From Methylobacterium sp. Leaf112 (GTDB taxonomy: Bacteria; Pseudomonadota; Alphaproteobacteria; Rhizobiales; Beijerinckiaceae), in contig NZ_LMNG01000023.1 of the NCBI RefSeq assembly GCF_001423295.1, forward strand, positions 248,856 through 312,855: DNA of 64,000 nt. The letters run 5' to 3'. The notes under the pieces are model-generated. The model ran no database searches. It was not told the origin of the DNA and saw only the letters and a program-made list of their open reading frames with translations. The position numbers and the translations under genes were made by a program. Within the stretch, counting starts at the first letter, position 1. The number at the start of each line of letters is the position of its first letter. This document shows positions 40,021 to 48,642 of this stretch, piece by piece.

Positions 40021-40326
40021 ATGAAGCCGGGGCGCCAGCGTCTCGACAAATGGCTGTGGTTCGCGCGCTTCGCGCGGACCCGCACCCTCGCGGCGGGCCT
40101 TGTCGAGGCGGGATACGTCCGGGTGAACGGACGTCGGGCCGACGCGGCGGCCACCGCCATCGCGGTGGGCGACGTCGTCACCGTGGCGGCGGCCCACACC
40201 ACCGCCCTGGTGCGGGTGCTCGACCTCGGCGAACGCCGCGGAGGTGCGCCGGAAGCCCAGACGCTCTATGCCGATCTCAACACGGCCTCCCTGGATACGA
40301 CCGCCGTCGACACGCCGCCGGGCTGA
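40021..40326 (+). CDS. S4-domain RNA-binding protein (HslR/Hsp15-like)
   Basis: This 101-residue protein has an N-terminal S4 domain: [20 protein letters not shown], then [13 protein letters not shown] and VGDVVTV. Related heat-shock proteins bind free 50S subunits carrying nascent chains. It follows the helicase by 15 bases and precedes fdxA, an order conserved in Hyphomicrobiales. Confidence 0.88.
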   Translation: MKPGRQRLDKWLWFARFARTRTLAAGLVEAGYVRVNGRRADAAATAIAVGDVVTVAAAHTTALVRVLDLGERRGGAPEAQTLYADLNTASLDTTAVDTPPG

Positions 40327-40540
40327 ACACCCCGTGTCCCCCGTACGACACCGGTGCCGTCGACTGCGCAGGGCCGGGTTGCCGCGCTTGTCAGCCCTTC
40401 GGCCAGGGTCTAGAGCCTGCCCCATCAGGCGGAGCGGGTACCCGCACCAGCCAAAGCGTCAACGGATTTGCAAGGCCATCGGGTCGGCGGGGTTTCCCCA
40501 TCGCGGTCCGGGCCGGCGCGGATCGAGGACTGAAGGCCCC

Positions 40541-40879
40541 ATGACCTACGTCGTCACCGACAATTGCATCAAGTGCAAGTACATGGACTGCGTCGAGGTG
40601 TGTCCGGTGGACTGCTTCTACGAAGGCGACAACATGCTCGTCATCCATCCCGACGAATGCATCGATTGCGGCGTGTGCGAGCCGGAATGCCCCGCCGAGG
40701 CGATCAAGCCCGACACGGAGCCGAGCCTCGAGACCTGGCTGAAGGTCAACGCCGACTACGCCAAGACCTGGCCGAACATCACCCAGAAGAAGGACGCCCC
40801 CGCCGACGCCAAGGAGTGGGACGGGGTCGCCGGCAAGTTCGAGGCGCACTTCTCGGCGAGCCCCGGCAAGGGAGACTGA
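40541..40879 (+). CDS. fdxA: 7Fe ferredoxin FdxA
   Basis: This 112-residue ferredoxin has Cys9, Cys17, Cys21 and Cys25 in [17 protein letters not shown] and a second set in [12 protein letters not shown], giving one [3Fe-4S] and one [4Fe-4S] cluster. The C-terminal extension ([19 protein letters not shown]) is typical of FdxA. It is an electron carrier of the cytoplasm. It stands 215 bases after the S4 gene. Confidence 0.95.
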   Translation: MTYVVTDNCIKCKYMDCVEVCPVDCFYEGDNMLVIHPDECIDCGVCEPECPAEAIKPDTEPSLETWLKVNADYAKTWPNITQKKDAPADAKEWDGVAGKFEAHFSASPGKGD

Positions 40880-41429
40880 CGCGCATCGAGGGCGAACGAC
40901 GCGCGTCGAGGGCGAACGAGAACCGGCTTCGACCGCCTGCCGCGCCCATGGCGCCGGGTGGATCGTCGCGCCCGGGAGACCGCGCCGGATGCCGGGTCGA
41001 ACCGTCCGTTGCGTGCCGCTCCCGATGCCGCTCGCGCGTCCCGGCCTGCGTCAAAGCGATGCGATCGCCGGGGATTCGCGTTGGACGCCGGGTGAGCCTG
41101 TGCCGGCAATCCTTTGATTCGGCGGCACGATTGTGCTATGCCTATGGCCTGCCGTCGTTCGTGCCCGACGTGCTGCCTCCGGCCCTCGACAGATGGCTCT
41201 CTCGCAAGCTTGAGAAAACGAGGTCGCATGCGATCGACCGCTGGAGGCGCGTGGCGCCTTCGGCGGACGGTCTTTCGTTGCGCTGTGTCGGCTAGCCCGG
41301 GAATCCGTGGGTCCGGCCTCTTTCGAGGATCGGCTTCCGGCCAAGGGGCTGAGGCCGGGTGACCCACCCCGGGAGTTACGGTTCGGCGCGGCGATCGATT
41401 CCGCGCGATGTTCTGGAGGCGCTTCTCGC
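40880..41429. other. Gene-free stretch before carD with a possible promoter
   Basis: About 550 bases hold no convincing gene. The open frames in it are Arg/Ser/Pro-rich shadows. A promoter-like pair, TTGATT (41114-41119) and TATGCC (41137-41142) with 17-base spacing, is followed by a locally AT-richer segment (CTATGCCTATGG). It could start a long leader for carD. Confidence 0.4.
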
Positions 41430-42023
41430 ATGACCACAGCCAAGAAGACGACGGCAACGGGCCGGCAAGGCTTCAAGACCGGCGAAGCGGTCGTGTATCC
41501 GGCGCATGGTGTCGGCCGCATCACCGCCATCGAGGAGCAGGAGATCGCCGGGTACAAGCTCGAGCTGTTCGTCGTCTCGTTCGAGAAGGACAAGATGGTC
41601 CTGCGCGTGCCCACCGCGAAGGCCAACAGCGTCGGCATGCGCAAGCTCGCTGAGCCCGAGCTCGTCAAGAAGGCCCTCGACGTGCTCACCGGCCGCGCCC
41701 GGATCAAGCGCACCATGTGGTCGCGCCGGGCCCAGGAATACGAGGCCAAGATCAATTCGGGCGATCTGCTCTCGGTGACCGAGGTGGTGCGCGATCTGTT
41801 CCGCTCCGAGGCCCAGCCCGAGCAATCCTACAGCGAGCGTCAGCTCTACGAGGCCGCCCTCGATCGCATCGTGCGCGAGATTTCCTCGGTGAACCGCATC
41901 ACCGAGACCGAGGCCCTCAAGCTCATCGAGCAAAGCCTGGCTAAGTCGCCGCGCCGCGCCAAGGGCGAGGCGGAAGCCGAGGGTGAGGCCGAGACCGACG
42001 AGATCCAGGAAGAGGCGGCCTGA
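41430..42023 (+). CDS. carD: CarD-family transcriptional regulator (CdnL-like)
   Basis: This 197-residue protein has an N-terminal RNA-polymerase-interacting domain (GEAVVYPAHGVGRITAIEEQEIAG) and a helical DNA-binding C-terminus (MWSRRAQEYEAKINSGDLLSVTEVVRDLF). It stabilises open promoter complexes, especially at rRNA promoters. An acidic tail of about 20 residues ends the protein. A strong terminator follows. Confidence 0.94.
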   Translation: MTTAKKTTATGRQGFKTGEAVVYPAHGVGRITAIEEQEIAGYKLELFVVSFEKDKMVLRVPTAKANSVGMRKLAEPELVKKALDVLTGRARIKRTMWSRRAQEYEAKINSGDLLSVTEVVRDLFRSEAQPEQSYSERQLYEAALDRIVREISSVNRITETEALKLIEQSLAKSPRRAKGEAEAEGEAETDEIQEEAA

Positions 42024-42061
42024 GCCGCATCCGCGCCATCTGAATCGACACGAAGATCCGG

Positions 42062-42088
42062 GCCCGGCGCAGCAGCGCCGGGCTTTTT
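42062..42088 (+). terminator. Rho-independent terminator of carD
   Basis: GCCCGGCGC (42062-42070) pairs perfectly with GCGCCGGGC (42075-42083) around an AGCA loop, followed by TTTTT (42084-42088). It lies 39 bases after the carD stop. Confidence 0.9.
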
Positions 42089-42261
42089 CGTACCGACCCC
42101 GGCTGCCCCTGCGCGGATCTGTATTCACCAAAGCGCGATGCGGGAACAATCGCCGCGACGCCTCCGTTGTCAGTCGCCACGCAAAGACTGTGTGTTCGCC
42201 CCCGACTGGGACGTTCCGATCTTGCGGCAGAAGCGAACGTTTCAACGAGGCGGAGGCGGGG

Positions 42262-43134
42262 ATGGCGGACATCGCTGGGATACGGCGTCAGTTCATACGC
42301 ACGGCGATGGAAGCGCCTTTCCTTGCCCGGGACGAAGAACGCGGCCTTGCCGTCCGCTGGAAGGACAAGCGCGACGAGCGCGCCCTGCACGGCCTGATCG
42401 AGGCCCACATGCGCCTCGTCATCGCCATCGCGGGCCGCTTTCGCCACTACGGCCTGCCGATGGCGGATCTGGTCCAGGAAGGCCATGTCGGTCTAATGGA
42501 GGCCGCCGCGCGGTTCGAGCCGGAGCGGGAAGTGAGGTTCTCGACCTACGCCACGTGGTGGATCCGCGCTTCGATCCAGGATTACATCCTGCGCAACTGG
42601 TCCATCGTTCGCGGTGGCACGAGTTCGGCCCAGAAGGCCCTGTTCTTCAATTTGCGGCGCCTCCGTGCCCGCCTCATGCAATCCACCGAGGAGCATGTCG
42701 GCGACGAGATCCACCGCCGCATCGCCACCGCCATCGGCGTCTCCCGCGAGGATGTTGCCCTCATGGACGCGCGCCTGTCGGGGCCAGACATGTCCCTCAA
42801 CGCCCCCGTCGGCGAGGAGAGCGAGGCCTCGTCCGAGCGGATGGATTTCCTCGTGGACGGCGCGGCCCTGCCCGACGAGACGGTTTCGGCCCAAGTCGAC
42901 GGCGAGCGTCGCCTGACCTGGCTCAACGAAGCCCTGGCCGTGCTGTCGGAGCGCGAACTGCGCATCCTCAAGGAGCGCCGTCTCGCCGAGGATCAGGCGA
43001 CGTTGGAAGCCCTCGGCCTGCGCCTCGGGATCTCGAAGGAGCGCGTGCGCCAGATCGAGAACCGGGCCCTGGAGAAGTTGCGCCGGGCCCTCGCCGAGCG
43101 GTTCCCGCAGACGGCGGGCAACGTCTACGCCTGA
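42262..43134 (+). CDS. rpoH: RNA polymerase sigma-32-type factor (RpoH, probably an RpoH2 paralogue)
   Basis: This 290-residue sigma-70-family factor has region 2 (AHMRLVIAIAGRFRHYG, DLVQEGHVGLMEAAARF, FSTYATWWIRASIQDYILRNWS), the RpoH box (QKALFFNLRRLR) and region 4 with an HTH (LGLRLGISKERVRQIENRAL). The ATG at 42262 is chosen because a GGAGGCGG site precedes it and the upstream frame overlaps the carD terminator. In Hyphomicrobiales such factors serve heat or oxidative stress responses. The window does not show which promoters it uses. Confidence 0.92.
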   Translation: MADIAGIRRQFIRTAMEAPFLARDEERGLAVRWKDKRDERALHGLIEAHMRLVIAIAGRFRHYGLPMADLVQEGHVGLMEAAARFEPEREVRFSTYATWWIRASIQDYILRNWSIVRGGTSSAQKALFFNLRRLRARLMQSTEEHVGDEIHRRIATAIGVSREDVALMDARLSGPDMSLNAPVGEESEASSERMDFLVDGAALPDETVSAQVDGERRLTWLNEALAVLSERELRILKERRLAEDQATLEALGLRLGISKERVRQIENRALEKLRRALAERFPQTAGNVYA

Positions 43135-43338
43135 CGGCTCTCGAGCTCTCGTAGGCACGAGGCATATCGGTTGGATCTGGGCGTCGCGTCGGGTCGGATA
43201 TCCGAGTCGGCGCCGTTTCCGTTTCTGAATGTGACACCCACGCAACAGCGTGAGGTTCGGTACAATTTTATCGATCCGGCATCTTTCGCTACCCGCGGCG
43301 GTCGCGTTACGCTCGGGCACGGAAGTGTGATCGAGCCG

Positions 43339-43572
43339 ATGAACGACCGAGACCCCCTCCCCTGGAAATCGATCATGGTTCTGCCGACCCTGATCGCCCT
43401 CTCGGCCTCGGCGGTGCTGCTGGTCTCGCTTCACCACCGCCTGTCGGTCCAGGCCGCGATCGGCCTGTTCGTGGGCGCCCTCGCCGTGGTGGAGATCGGG
43501 TATCTGCTGATCCTCGTCGCCGTGAGCCGTCGCGACACGCCACGACGACTTCCCGTCTCGCGCGGGCGGTGA
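43339..43572 (+). CDS. Small inner-membrane hypothetical protein
   Basis: This 77-residue protein has two membrane segments (IMVLPTLIALSASAVLLVSL and IGLFVGALAVVEIGYLLILV). The ATG at 43339 is preferred to a longer frame starting at 43171, whose first 56 residues look non-coding. Its stop overlaps the GTG of the phosphopantetheinyl transferase gene. The function is unknown. Confidence 0.6.
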   Translation: MNDRDPLPWKSIMVLPTLIALSASAVLLVSLHHRLSVQAAIGLFVGALAVVEIGYLLILVAVSRRDTPRRLPVSRGR

Positions 43573-44342
43573 CGGGTCCTCCCGGAAGCGCATTCCCGGT
43601 CTCGGATTGGTCAGTCCGTGAGCCCGGTTGGCCCGGGGGCGCCATCGTCTGGCATGCAGGCCTTCGCCTCGACGCCGCACGCCGCGCCGCCTGCCTCGCC
43701 CTCCTCGACCGCGACGAGACGCTCCGCGCCGACCGGTTCCTGCAGGCCCGCGACCGGGATCGCTTCATCGCGAGCCACGCGGCCCTGCGCCTCCTCCTGG
43801 CCGGCGCCCTGGAGGCGGAGGCGCGAACCCTGTCCTTCTCGGTCTCCGCGTTCGGACGGCCGAGCCTCGCCGGTGCGCAGGCCGGACGCCTCGACGTCAA
43901 CCTGTCCCATTCGGGCGAGCACGCCCTCGTGGCCCTTTCGCCCACGGGGCGGATCGGGGTCGACATCGAGGTGCCGCGGCCGATGCCCGATGCCCTGCGG
44001 ATCGCCCGCGCCCATTTCCATCCCCGCGAGGTCGCCGCCCTCGAAGCCCACGGATCCGACGGGGAGGCCGCGTTCTATGCCTGCTGGACGGCCAAGGAAG
44101 CCTTCGTGAAGGCGGTGGGGGCGGGCCTGTCGCGGCCACTGAACAGGTTCGCCGTCGCGGTCCCACCCGCCCCTGCGGCCCTGCTGGAGGTCGACGATGC
44201 GGATGGGCCGGCCTCCGCCTGGACCCTGGCCGCCCTCGCGCCGGCACCGGGCACGGTCGGCGCCGTGGCCCTCGCGATTCCCCGGGCGGCGATCGCCCTG
44301 GCGGCCCTGTCGCCCGACTGGGCCGACCGGATCGGCACCTGA
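43569..44342 (+). CDS. 4'-phosphopantetheinyl transferase (Sfp family)
   Basis: This 257-residue enzyme has the Sfp motifs VNLSHSGEHALVAL, GVDIEVPRP (Mg-binding Asp/Glu) and FYACWTAKEAFVKAVG. It loads the phosphopantetheine arm onto carrier domains of fatty-acid, polyketide or peptide synthases. The GTG start overlaps the previous stop. No synthase gene is in the window, so it serves carriers elsewhere. Confidence 0.88.
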   Translation: MTGPPGSAFPVSDWSVREPGWPGGAIVWHAGLRLDAARRAACLALLDRDETLRADRFLQARDRDRFIASHAALRLLLAGALEAEARTLSFSVSAFGRPSLAGAQAGRLDVNLSHSGEHALVALSPTGRIGVDIEVPRPMPDALRIARAHFHPREVAALEAHGSDGEAAFYACWTAKEAFVKAVGAGLSRPLNRFAVAVPPAPAALLEVDDADGPASAWTLAALAPAPGTVGAVALAIPRAAIALAALSPDWADRIGT

Positions 44343-44444
44343 CCGTCGGCACATCGAAGAAAGCGCGCGGCCGGGCAACGATCCGCTTGCAGGCCGCCGT
44401 CGGCCTCGCTATAGGTCCGCTCGTCGGCGCAGCGCGCCGGCCTT

Positions 44445-44521
44445 CGGAGTGTAGCGCAGTCTGGTAGCGCACCACGTTCGGGACGTGGGGGTCGCAGGTT
44501 CAAATCCTGCCACTCCGACCA
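44445..44521 (+). tRNA. tRNA-Pro(CGG)
   Basis: A 77-base cloverleaf with encoded CCA. The acceptor stem CGGAGTG pairs with CACTCCG. The anticodon stem CCACG/CGTGG encloses the loop TTCGGGA with anticodon CGG (proline). The T arm contains GGTTCAAATCC. It decodes CCG. Its 3' end is the junction with the prophage and so is the probable left attachment site. Confidence 0.95.
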
Positions 44522-44566
44522 GTTTCCCCTAGGGGAGCGGTCTTCCCGGCTCAGAGAGCAACGGCC

Positions 44567-44590
44567 CGGCCACAGGTTCGGCCACAGGTT
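44567..44590. repeat. Tandem 12-base repeat beside the attachment site
   Basis: CGGCCACAGGTT occurs twice without a gap (44567-44578, 44579-44590), 45 bases from the tRNA end. A perfect palindrome TCCCCTAGGGGA (44525-44536) lies between. Direct repeats next to an att core often bind the arm-type domain of tyrosine integrases; that role is inferred from position only. Confidence 0.5.
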
Positions 44591-44646
44591 GGTGCAAGAA
44601 CTGTTCAATCGGTCCTTCGAAACTCTGCCCGATCGACAGGCCGAAC

Positions 44647-45927
44647 GTGCCCCTGAACCTCCATCCAAAATGCGTCACCCGGCTCGAAGAGCTGCTCACC
44701 GACGCGGTCGGGAAGCTCGAAGTCGCCTACGGTGTCATGCTCGGCTGGCAGAGCCTTGATGTCCTCTTGCCGCTTAACGACGTCGTCCCGGCGTTGGACA
44801 AGCTCCCCGTCCCGCTGAAGACCATGATCGACGAGCGTCCCGTTTCGGACTTCGCGGCCGATCGGATCGGGCGTCAGCTGTCCGTCGTGGGCACATACCG
44901 CGAGATGGGTGTCCCCGTGCCGGAGCCTCTCATCGGGCTCGCCTCCTTCGCCGATCCTGGCGCCATAGCGCGGCAGGTCGTCACGGACTTCGCATCCCTC
45001 CCGTGGGAATACCTCTTCAGCCTAAGGCTCCCACGCTCGATCGGCTCGGTCATGGCGACCGTGATCGATGAGACTGGGCGCATGGAGATCGGCGCCGGGG
45101 TTGCGCTCGTTCGTTCGAGTGACGTGCTGAAGGAGCAGTTCCCGCTGCCCCACCAGTCCTCGATGCTCATGGCGCTGACCTACGGAAGCGCTTGGGAGGA
45201 GGAAGGCGTCTACCTCCAGGTCCCGGTTTCAGGGTACGCCGACAAGTACGGCAGGACCGGCACGGTTATGCGCGCCGTTGAGACGCTGCAGACCTTCCTT
45301 GGGCTAGGCATGGCCCTGCGCATCTTCCAGTACCGGCCATCCTCTCAGATGCCTTTCGGGCCACCCCGCAGCTCCTACCACGTCCACCGGCGGGTAGACG
45401 GTGCATGGCACCACGACACCACCGTCGACCTTGAGGCGACGGTGGTGATGGGCTTGGAAGGGTTTCAATGCGTCGATGTCGGCCATCAGGTCGGGTACGG
45501 GATATTCGTCCGCCATGTTCGCGACCTAATGGCGACCTGTTTCTCCAATCCCAACGAGGCCAGCCGCATCATGCGCGCGGCCCAATGGCTGGCAGGTAGC
45601 TATACGAGCCGCAACGAGACGCTGTCGTTCGTGCAGGCCATGGTCGCGATGGAGATCCTCCTCGGGGACAAGAAGACCACCGATATGGTCGGAATCGGCG
45701 AGCTGCTGAGCAACAGGTGCGCCTACCTCATCGGGGATAGCCAGGCAGACCGGGAGGCCGTCCTCGCCGATTTCAGGGGGCTCTACTCCGTCCGGTCCGA
45801 GATCGTGCACAGCGGCAAGAGCCGCCTCACCTATTCGGAGCAGATCAAATTCCACCGACTGCTGAGCATCTGCCAACGCTCCATCAAGGCGGAGATCGAT
45901 CTCCTGAAAAAAAACCAGCCGCGCTAG
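44647..45927 (+). CDS. Prophage cargo protein with HEPN (ApeA-like) C-terminus, putative defence RNase
   Basis: This 426-residue protein starts with GTG. The C-terminal third is helical and reads like a HEPN/Apea-like domain: FVQAMVAMEILLGD, then LLSNRCAYLIG, and the R-x4-H signature RSEIVHSG near residues 383-388. In this family that signature forms a metal-free RNase site. The N-terminal 280 residues are mixed alpha/beta with no recognised motif and may sense a trigger. The gene sits between attL and the integrase, a usual place for phage cargo. Defence against competing phages is likely by family but unproven. Confidence 0.7.
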   Translation: MPLNLHPKCVTRLEELLTDAVGKLEVAYGVMLGWQSLDVLLPLNDVVPALDKLPVPLKTMIDERPVSDFAADRIGRQLSVVGTYREMGVPVPEPLIGLASFADPGAIARQVVTDFASLPWEYLFSLRLPRSIGSVMATVIDETGRMEIGAGVALVRSSDVLKEQFPLPHQSSMLMALTYGSAWEEEGVYLQVPVSGYADKYGRTGTVMRAVETLQTFLGLGMALRIFQYRPSSQMPFGPPRSSYHVHRRVDGAWHHDTTVDLEATVVMGLEGFQCVDVGHQVGYGIFVRHVRDLMATCFSNPNEASRIMRAAQWLAGSYTSRNETLSFVQAMVAMEILLGDKKTTDMVGIGELLSNRCAYLIGDSQADREAVLADFRGLYSVRSEIVHSGKSRLTYSEQIKFHRLLSICQRSIKAEIDLLKKNQPR

Positions 45928-47408
45928 GCCGCCCGCTTCCGCGCCCTCCCGCCGAGGGCAGCGCGCGCCCCTTCCATGTGGGCCGGCGAATGGTGCCCGT
46001 ACCGCCGCTCGATCATCTCGACCGTCATGCCGACGTAGCCGGCGAGTTCCCAGATATCCACGCCGGCCTGCATGCCCCAGGTCACGGCCGTGTGCCGGAG
46101 CGAGTGCCGCACGACGTCGTCGCCGAAGCCGAGGTCGTGGCACAGGTTGGCGAAGGACCGCTTCGTCGATCCGACCGGCTTCCCGTTCCACTCGATGACG
46201 TAGGTCTGGCCGAGGACGTGGTGCCAGCGCCAGAGGTGGGCAACGAGGCTGTCCGGCATCCGGACGGTCGGCGCCTTCTTGTTCTCCTTCTCCCGCGTGC
46301 CGAGCGCCTTGCGGTGAAAGATGGCCACCCGCTTCACCACCGGGACCTGGATCCGGCGCTCGTACTCGGCGCCGTCGACCACGACCTTCTCGATCCGGTC
46401 CTCGACGGACTTCTCGGTCTTCAGCTCCATCCACGGCTTGCCGACCTCCTTGATGAAGCTCGCGTTGCAGACGGGTCCCGACCTCGTGCCGGTGCGCAGG
46501 CCGACCAGAACGAATCGCGCCAGGTGGCGACCGACGAGCCGGCCGACGACCCTCTCGCCCTTGCGAGGGCCCGAGTGGACGGTCTGGACCTCGCGCTTGC
46601 GCCAGGCTCCGAACAGGATCCGGGCGGCCTCGGCGGTCGTCAGCCAGCGGTCCCGCTCCTCGCCCTTGGCCGGCAGGGTGACCCTGACGGCATCGCGAGT
46701 GAGGCCGTCGTCGACCGCGTCGTTGATGGCGGCGCGCAGGTCCTCAAGCTCCCGCCGGGCCCCGCCCTCGGAGACGACCCGCGCCTTCGTCGGCTTGGAG
46801 TGCCCACGGCGCAGCGGCTTGCCGTCGCCCGCGCGCGGCTCGCCGTCGCGGCCGAGACCCGCTCGGGCATGGGCCTTCCACGGCGTTCCGACGCGCGAGG
46901 TCACGTACTCGGCGCAGGTGGCGCTATCGACCTCGTCGAGCGTGCGGGTTCCCCACCAATCGAGCAGCGTCCCGATCCGCTGCGCCAGCTCATGGTGTCT
47001 GGACACGCCGCCCTTCACCTCGCCGGTCGTGGGATCGACCCGTCCCTTCTTCGCGGTCAGGTACCGATCGAGGACCTCGGCGATGAGGACCTCGTTGGCC
47101 GGGCGATTCTTACGGGGGCCGCCGGCCTCGTCCGGGGCGATGACGTGCAGGCCCGCCTTGTATTCGTCTAGGATTTCGAGCGCGCGGCGTTCCTCGTCCG
47201 TGCCAGAACTGCATCCAGTTGAGCGGATCTGCTTACCGCGGTGTACGATCCACCAGCGGCCGGACCTGTCGATCCCGTCGGCGTCGACGCGTCCGGGGCG
47301 CCACCAGATGTACGGGTTGCCGCGGCCGGTCTTGCCGAGGGACTTGGGCTTGCTTGCTCGCGGCTTGCGGGGCTTGGCCCCGATCCCTGGTGGCATCGTT
47401 CTCTCCAT
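45924..47408 (-). CDS. Phage tyrosine integrase
   Basis: This 494-residue tyrosine recombinase has a basic N-terminus, a core-binding region (LAQRIGTLLDWWGTRTLDEVDSATCAEYV), and catalytic motifs: the first Arg in LVGLRTGTRSG, HSLRHTAVTW (His-x-x-Arg) and the nucleophile region ERRYGHHSPAH. It reads toward tRNA-Pro and would recombine its 3' end. The ATG at 47408 (or 47396) is chosen; the reading frame stays open upstream into unlikely sequence. Its start overlaps the excisionase-like gene by about 240 bases, and its stop overlaps the cargo gene stop by four. Confidence 0.9.
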   Translation of the reverse strand: MERTMPPGIGAKPRKPRASKPKSLGKTGRGNPYIWWRPGRVDADGIDRSGRWWIVHRGKQIRSTGCSSGTDEERRALEILDEYKAGLHVIAPDEAGGPRKNRPANEVLIAEVLDRYLTAKKGRVDPTTGEVKGGVSRHHELAQRIGTLLDWWGTRTLDEVDSATCAEYVTSRVGTPWKAHARAGLGRDGEPRAGDGKPLRRGHSKPTKARVVSEGGARRELEDLRAAINDAVDDGLTRDAVRVTLPAKGEERDRWLTTAEAARILFGAWRKREVQTVHSGPRKGERVVGRLVGRHLARFVLVGLRTGTRSGPVCNASFIKEVGKPWMELKTEKSVEDRIEKVVVDGAEYERRIQVPVVKRVAIFHRKALGTREKENKKAPTVRMPDSLVAHLWRWHHVLGQTYVIEWNGKPVGSTKRSFANLCHDLGFGDDVVRHSLRHTAVTWGMQAGVDIWELAGYVGMTVEMIERRYGHHSPAHMEGARAALGGRARKRAA

Positions 47409-47674
47409 TCGCGCAGCTGGCGCCGCGTCACCTCGATGAGCCGTCCCCTGCGGTGGTGCCGGAGCTCCCCCCGGCGGATCGCCCCCCTGAGGTCGTCCAC
47501 CGAGAACGTCGGGAACCGCATCATCCCGGCCCGCAGCTCCGGCGACCACGTCGCGGTTTCGAGGCCCAGCGGCTCGTCGTCGCCGGCGATCTCGGCGAGC
47601 GTCATCCGGCCCTCGCTCGCGTCGCGGGCGACGTCGGTGGACACCAAAATTTCGTACGTCGGCTTCGCGCTCAT
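47168..47674 (-). CDS. Excisionase-like / MerR-type DNA-binding protein overlapping the integrase
   Basis: This frame of about 168 residues starts MSAKPTYEILVSTDVARDAS. It has a helix-turn-helix of the excisionase kind near residues 57-95 (FSVDDLRGAIRRGELRHHRRG, with RLIEVTRRQLREW). The last 80 residues are low-complexity Pro/Ser/Ala and overlap the integrase 5' end out of frame. The N-terminal part looks real; the tail may be a readthrough of the overlap. It probably helps control integrase direction. Confidence 0.6.
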   Translation of the reverse strand: MSAKPTYEILVSTDVARDASEGRMTLAEIAGDDEPLGLETATWSPELRAGMMRFPTFSVDDLRGAIRRGELRHHRRGRLIEVTRRQLREWRERCHQGSGPSPASREQASPSPSARPAAATRTSGGAPDASTPTGSTGPAAGGSYTAVSRSAQLDAVLARTRNAARSKS

Positions 47675-47941
47675 CCGGAGACGCTGACGCATTCTGTGGC
47701 CGCTTCCAATAGCGCCGGAGGTCGACGGTTAACGCGTCCGGGCCCGGCGGTCGCGGAGTCCGACTGCGCACCGCCCAGGCTTTCCTCAACCAAGATCCCG
47801 GGATCCTGTTGTCCCGGGACCCGAGCCCTGGCACTCTCGGGCTCTCAGGAGATCGACCCGTGAAATCGTTGCGCGCCCCCGTCCGCCCGTCCCGCTGACC
47901 CCCGGAGAGCCGCCGCGCGCGCCTCCGTTTTGGAGGCACCC

Positions 47942-48520
47942 ATGGCCGTCACCTACCTGACCTCAGACACCCATTTTGGCCATGCCGGCATGATGTCCCC
48001 GCGGATGTCCGCCCGCCGGAATTTCCCGTCGATCGAGGCGCACGACGAGCACCTCATCGCCTCCTGGAACAACCGCGTCCGCCCCGAGGATCGCGTCCTC
48101 CACCTCGGGGATTTCGCCTACGGCTGCTCGATGAAGCACGCCGAATCCGTCTTCGCGCGCCTCAGGGGAAGGAAGACGCTGATCCGTGGAAACCACGAGC
48201 AGCGCGGCGAGCGGCTGCCCTGGGATGCGATCTACGACGTCCTGGCGATCTCGATCCAAGACACGGGCATGCTGAAGCCCGTCGACCTGTGGCTCTCCCA
48301 TTATTGCCATCTGTCATGGCCGGATTCGCGCCGGGGCCGGATCCACCTCTATGGCCACAGCCACGGGGCGATCGCCCCGACGGCGCGGTCCTGCGACGTC
48401 GGAGTGGACCCCTGGGGCTTCCGCCCGGTGACGATCCCCGAGGTCATGGAGCTCCTCGGCGACATCGCGGCCCGGGAGCAGGGGGCGGTCGTCGCGGCCG
48501 AGCTCGCCGAGGCCGCATAG
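47942..48520 (+). CDS. Calcineurin-like metallophosphoesterase
   Basis: This 192-residue protein has the full metal-binding set: SDTHFGH (Asp9, His11), LGDFAYG, RGNHE, LSHYCH and YGHSHG. Such phage-borne phosphoesterases act on nucleotides or phosphoproteins; the substrate here is unknown. It is well formed, with a GGAGGC site 9 bases before the ATG. It is divergent from the integrase module. Confidence 0.88.
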   Translation: MAVTYLTSDTHFGHAGMMSPRMSARRNFPSIEAHDEHLIASWNNRVRPEDRVLHLGDFAYGCSMKHAESVFARLRGRKTLIRGNHEQRGERLPWDAIYDVLAISIQDTGMLKPVDLWLSHYCHLSWPDSRRGRIHLYGHSHGAIAPTARSCDVGVDPWGFRPVTIPEVMELLGDIAAREQGAVVAAELAEAA

Positions 48521-48525
48521 CCTCA

Positions 48526-48591
48526 TTAGGAAACTGGCCCTGGAAACCCGTTTCCACCAACTAGGCGAACAGGTTGACCTGTTAGGAAACT
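48526..48591. promoter_or_regulatory. Clustered palindromes and direct repeats, probable operator region
   Basis: Two palindromes of equal design lie 11 bases apart: TGGAAAC-CC-GTTTCCA (48541-48556) and AACAGGT-TG-ACCTGTT (48568-48583). They are bracketed by a direct repeat TTAGGAAACT (48526-48535, 48582-48591). They precede the gene at 48643. Their regular form suggests binding of dimeric regulators. Confidence 0.5.
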
Positions 48592-48642
48592 CCCCGAGGC
48601 CGCGTAGACGGCCCGGTAAGGGAGGCCTGCTACGCGTGGGGG

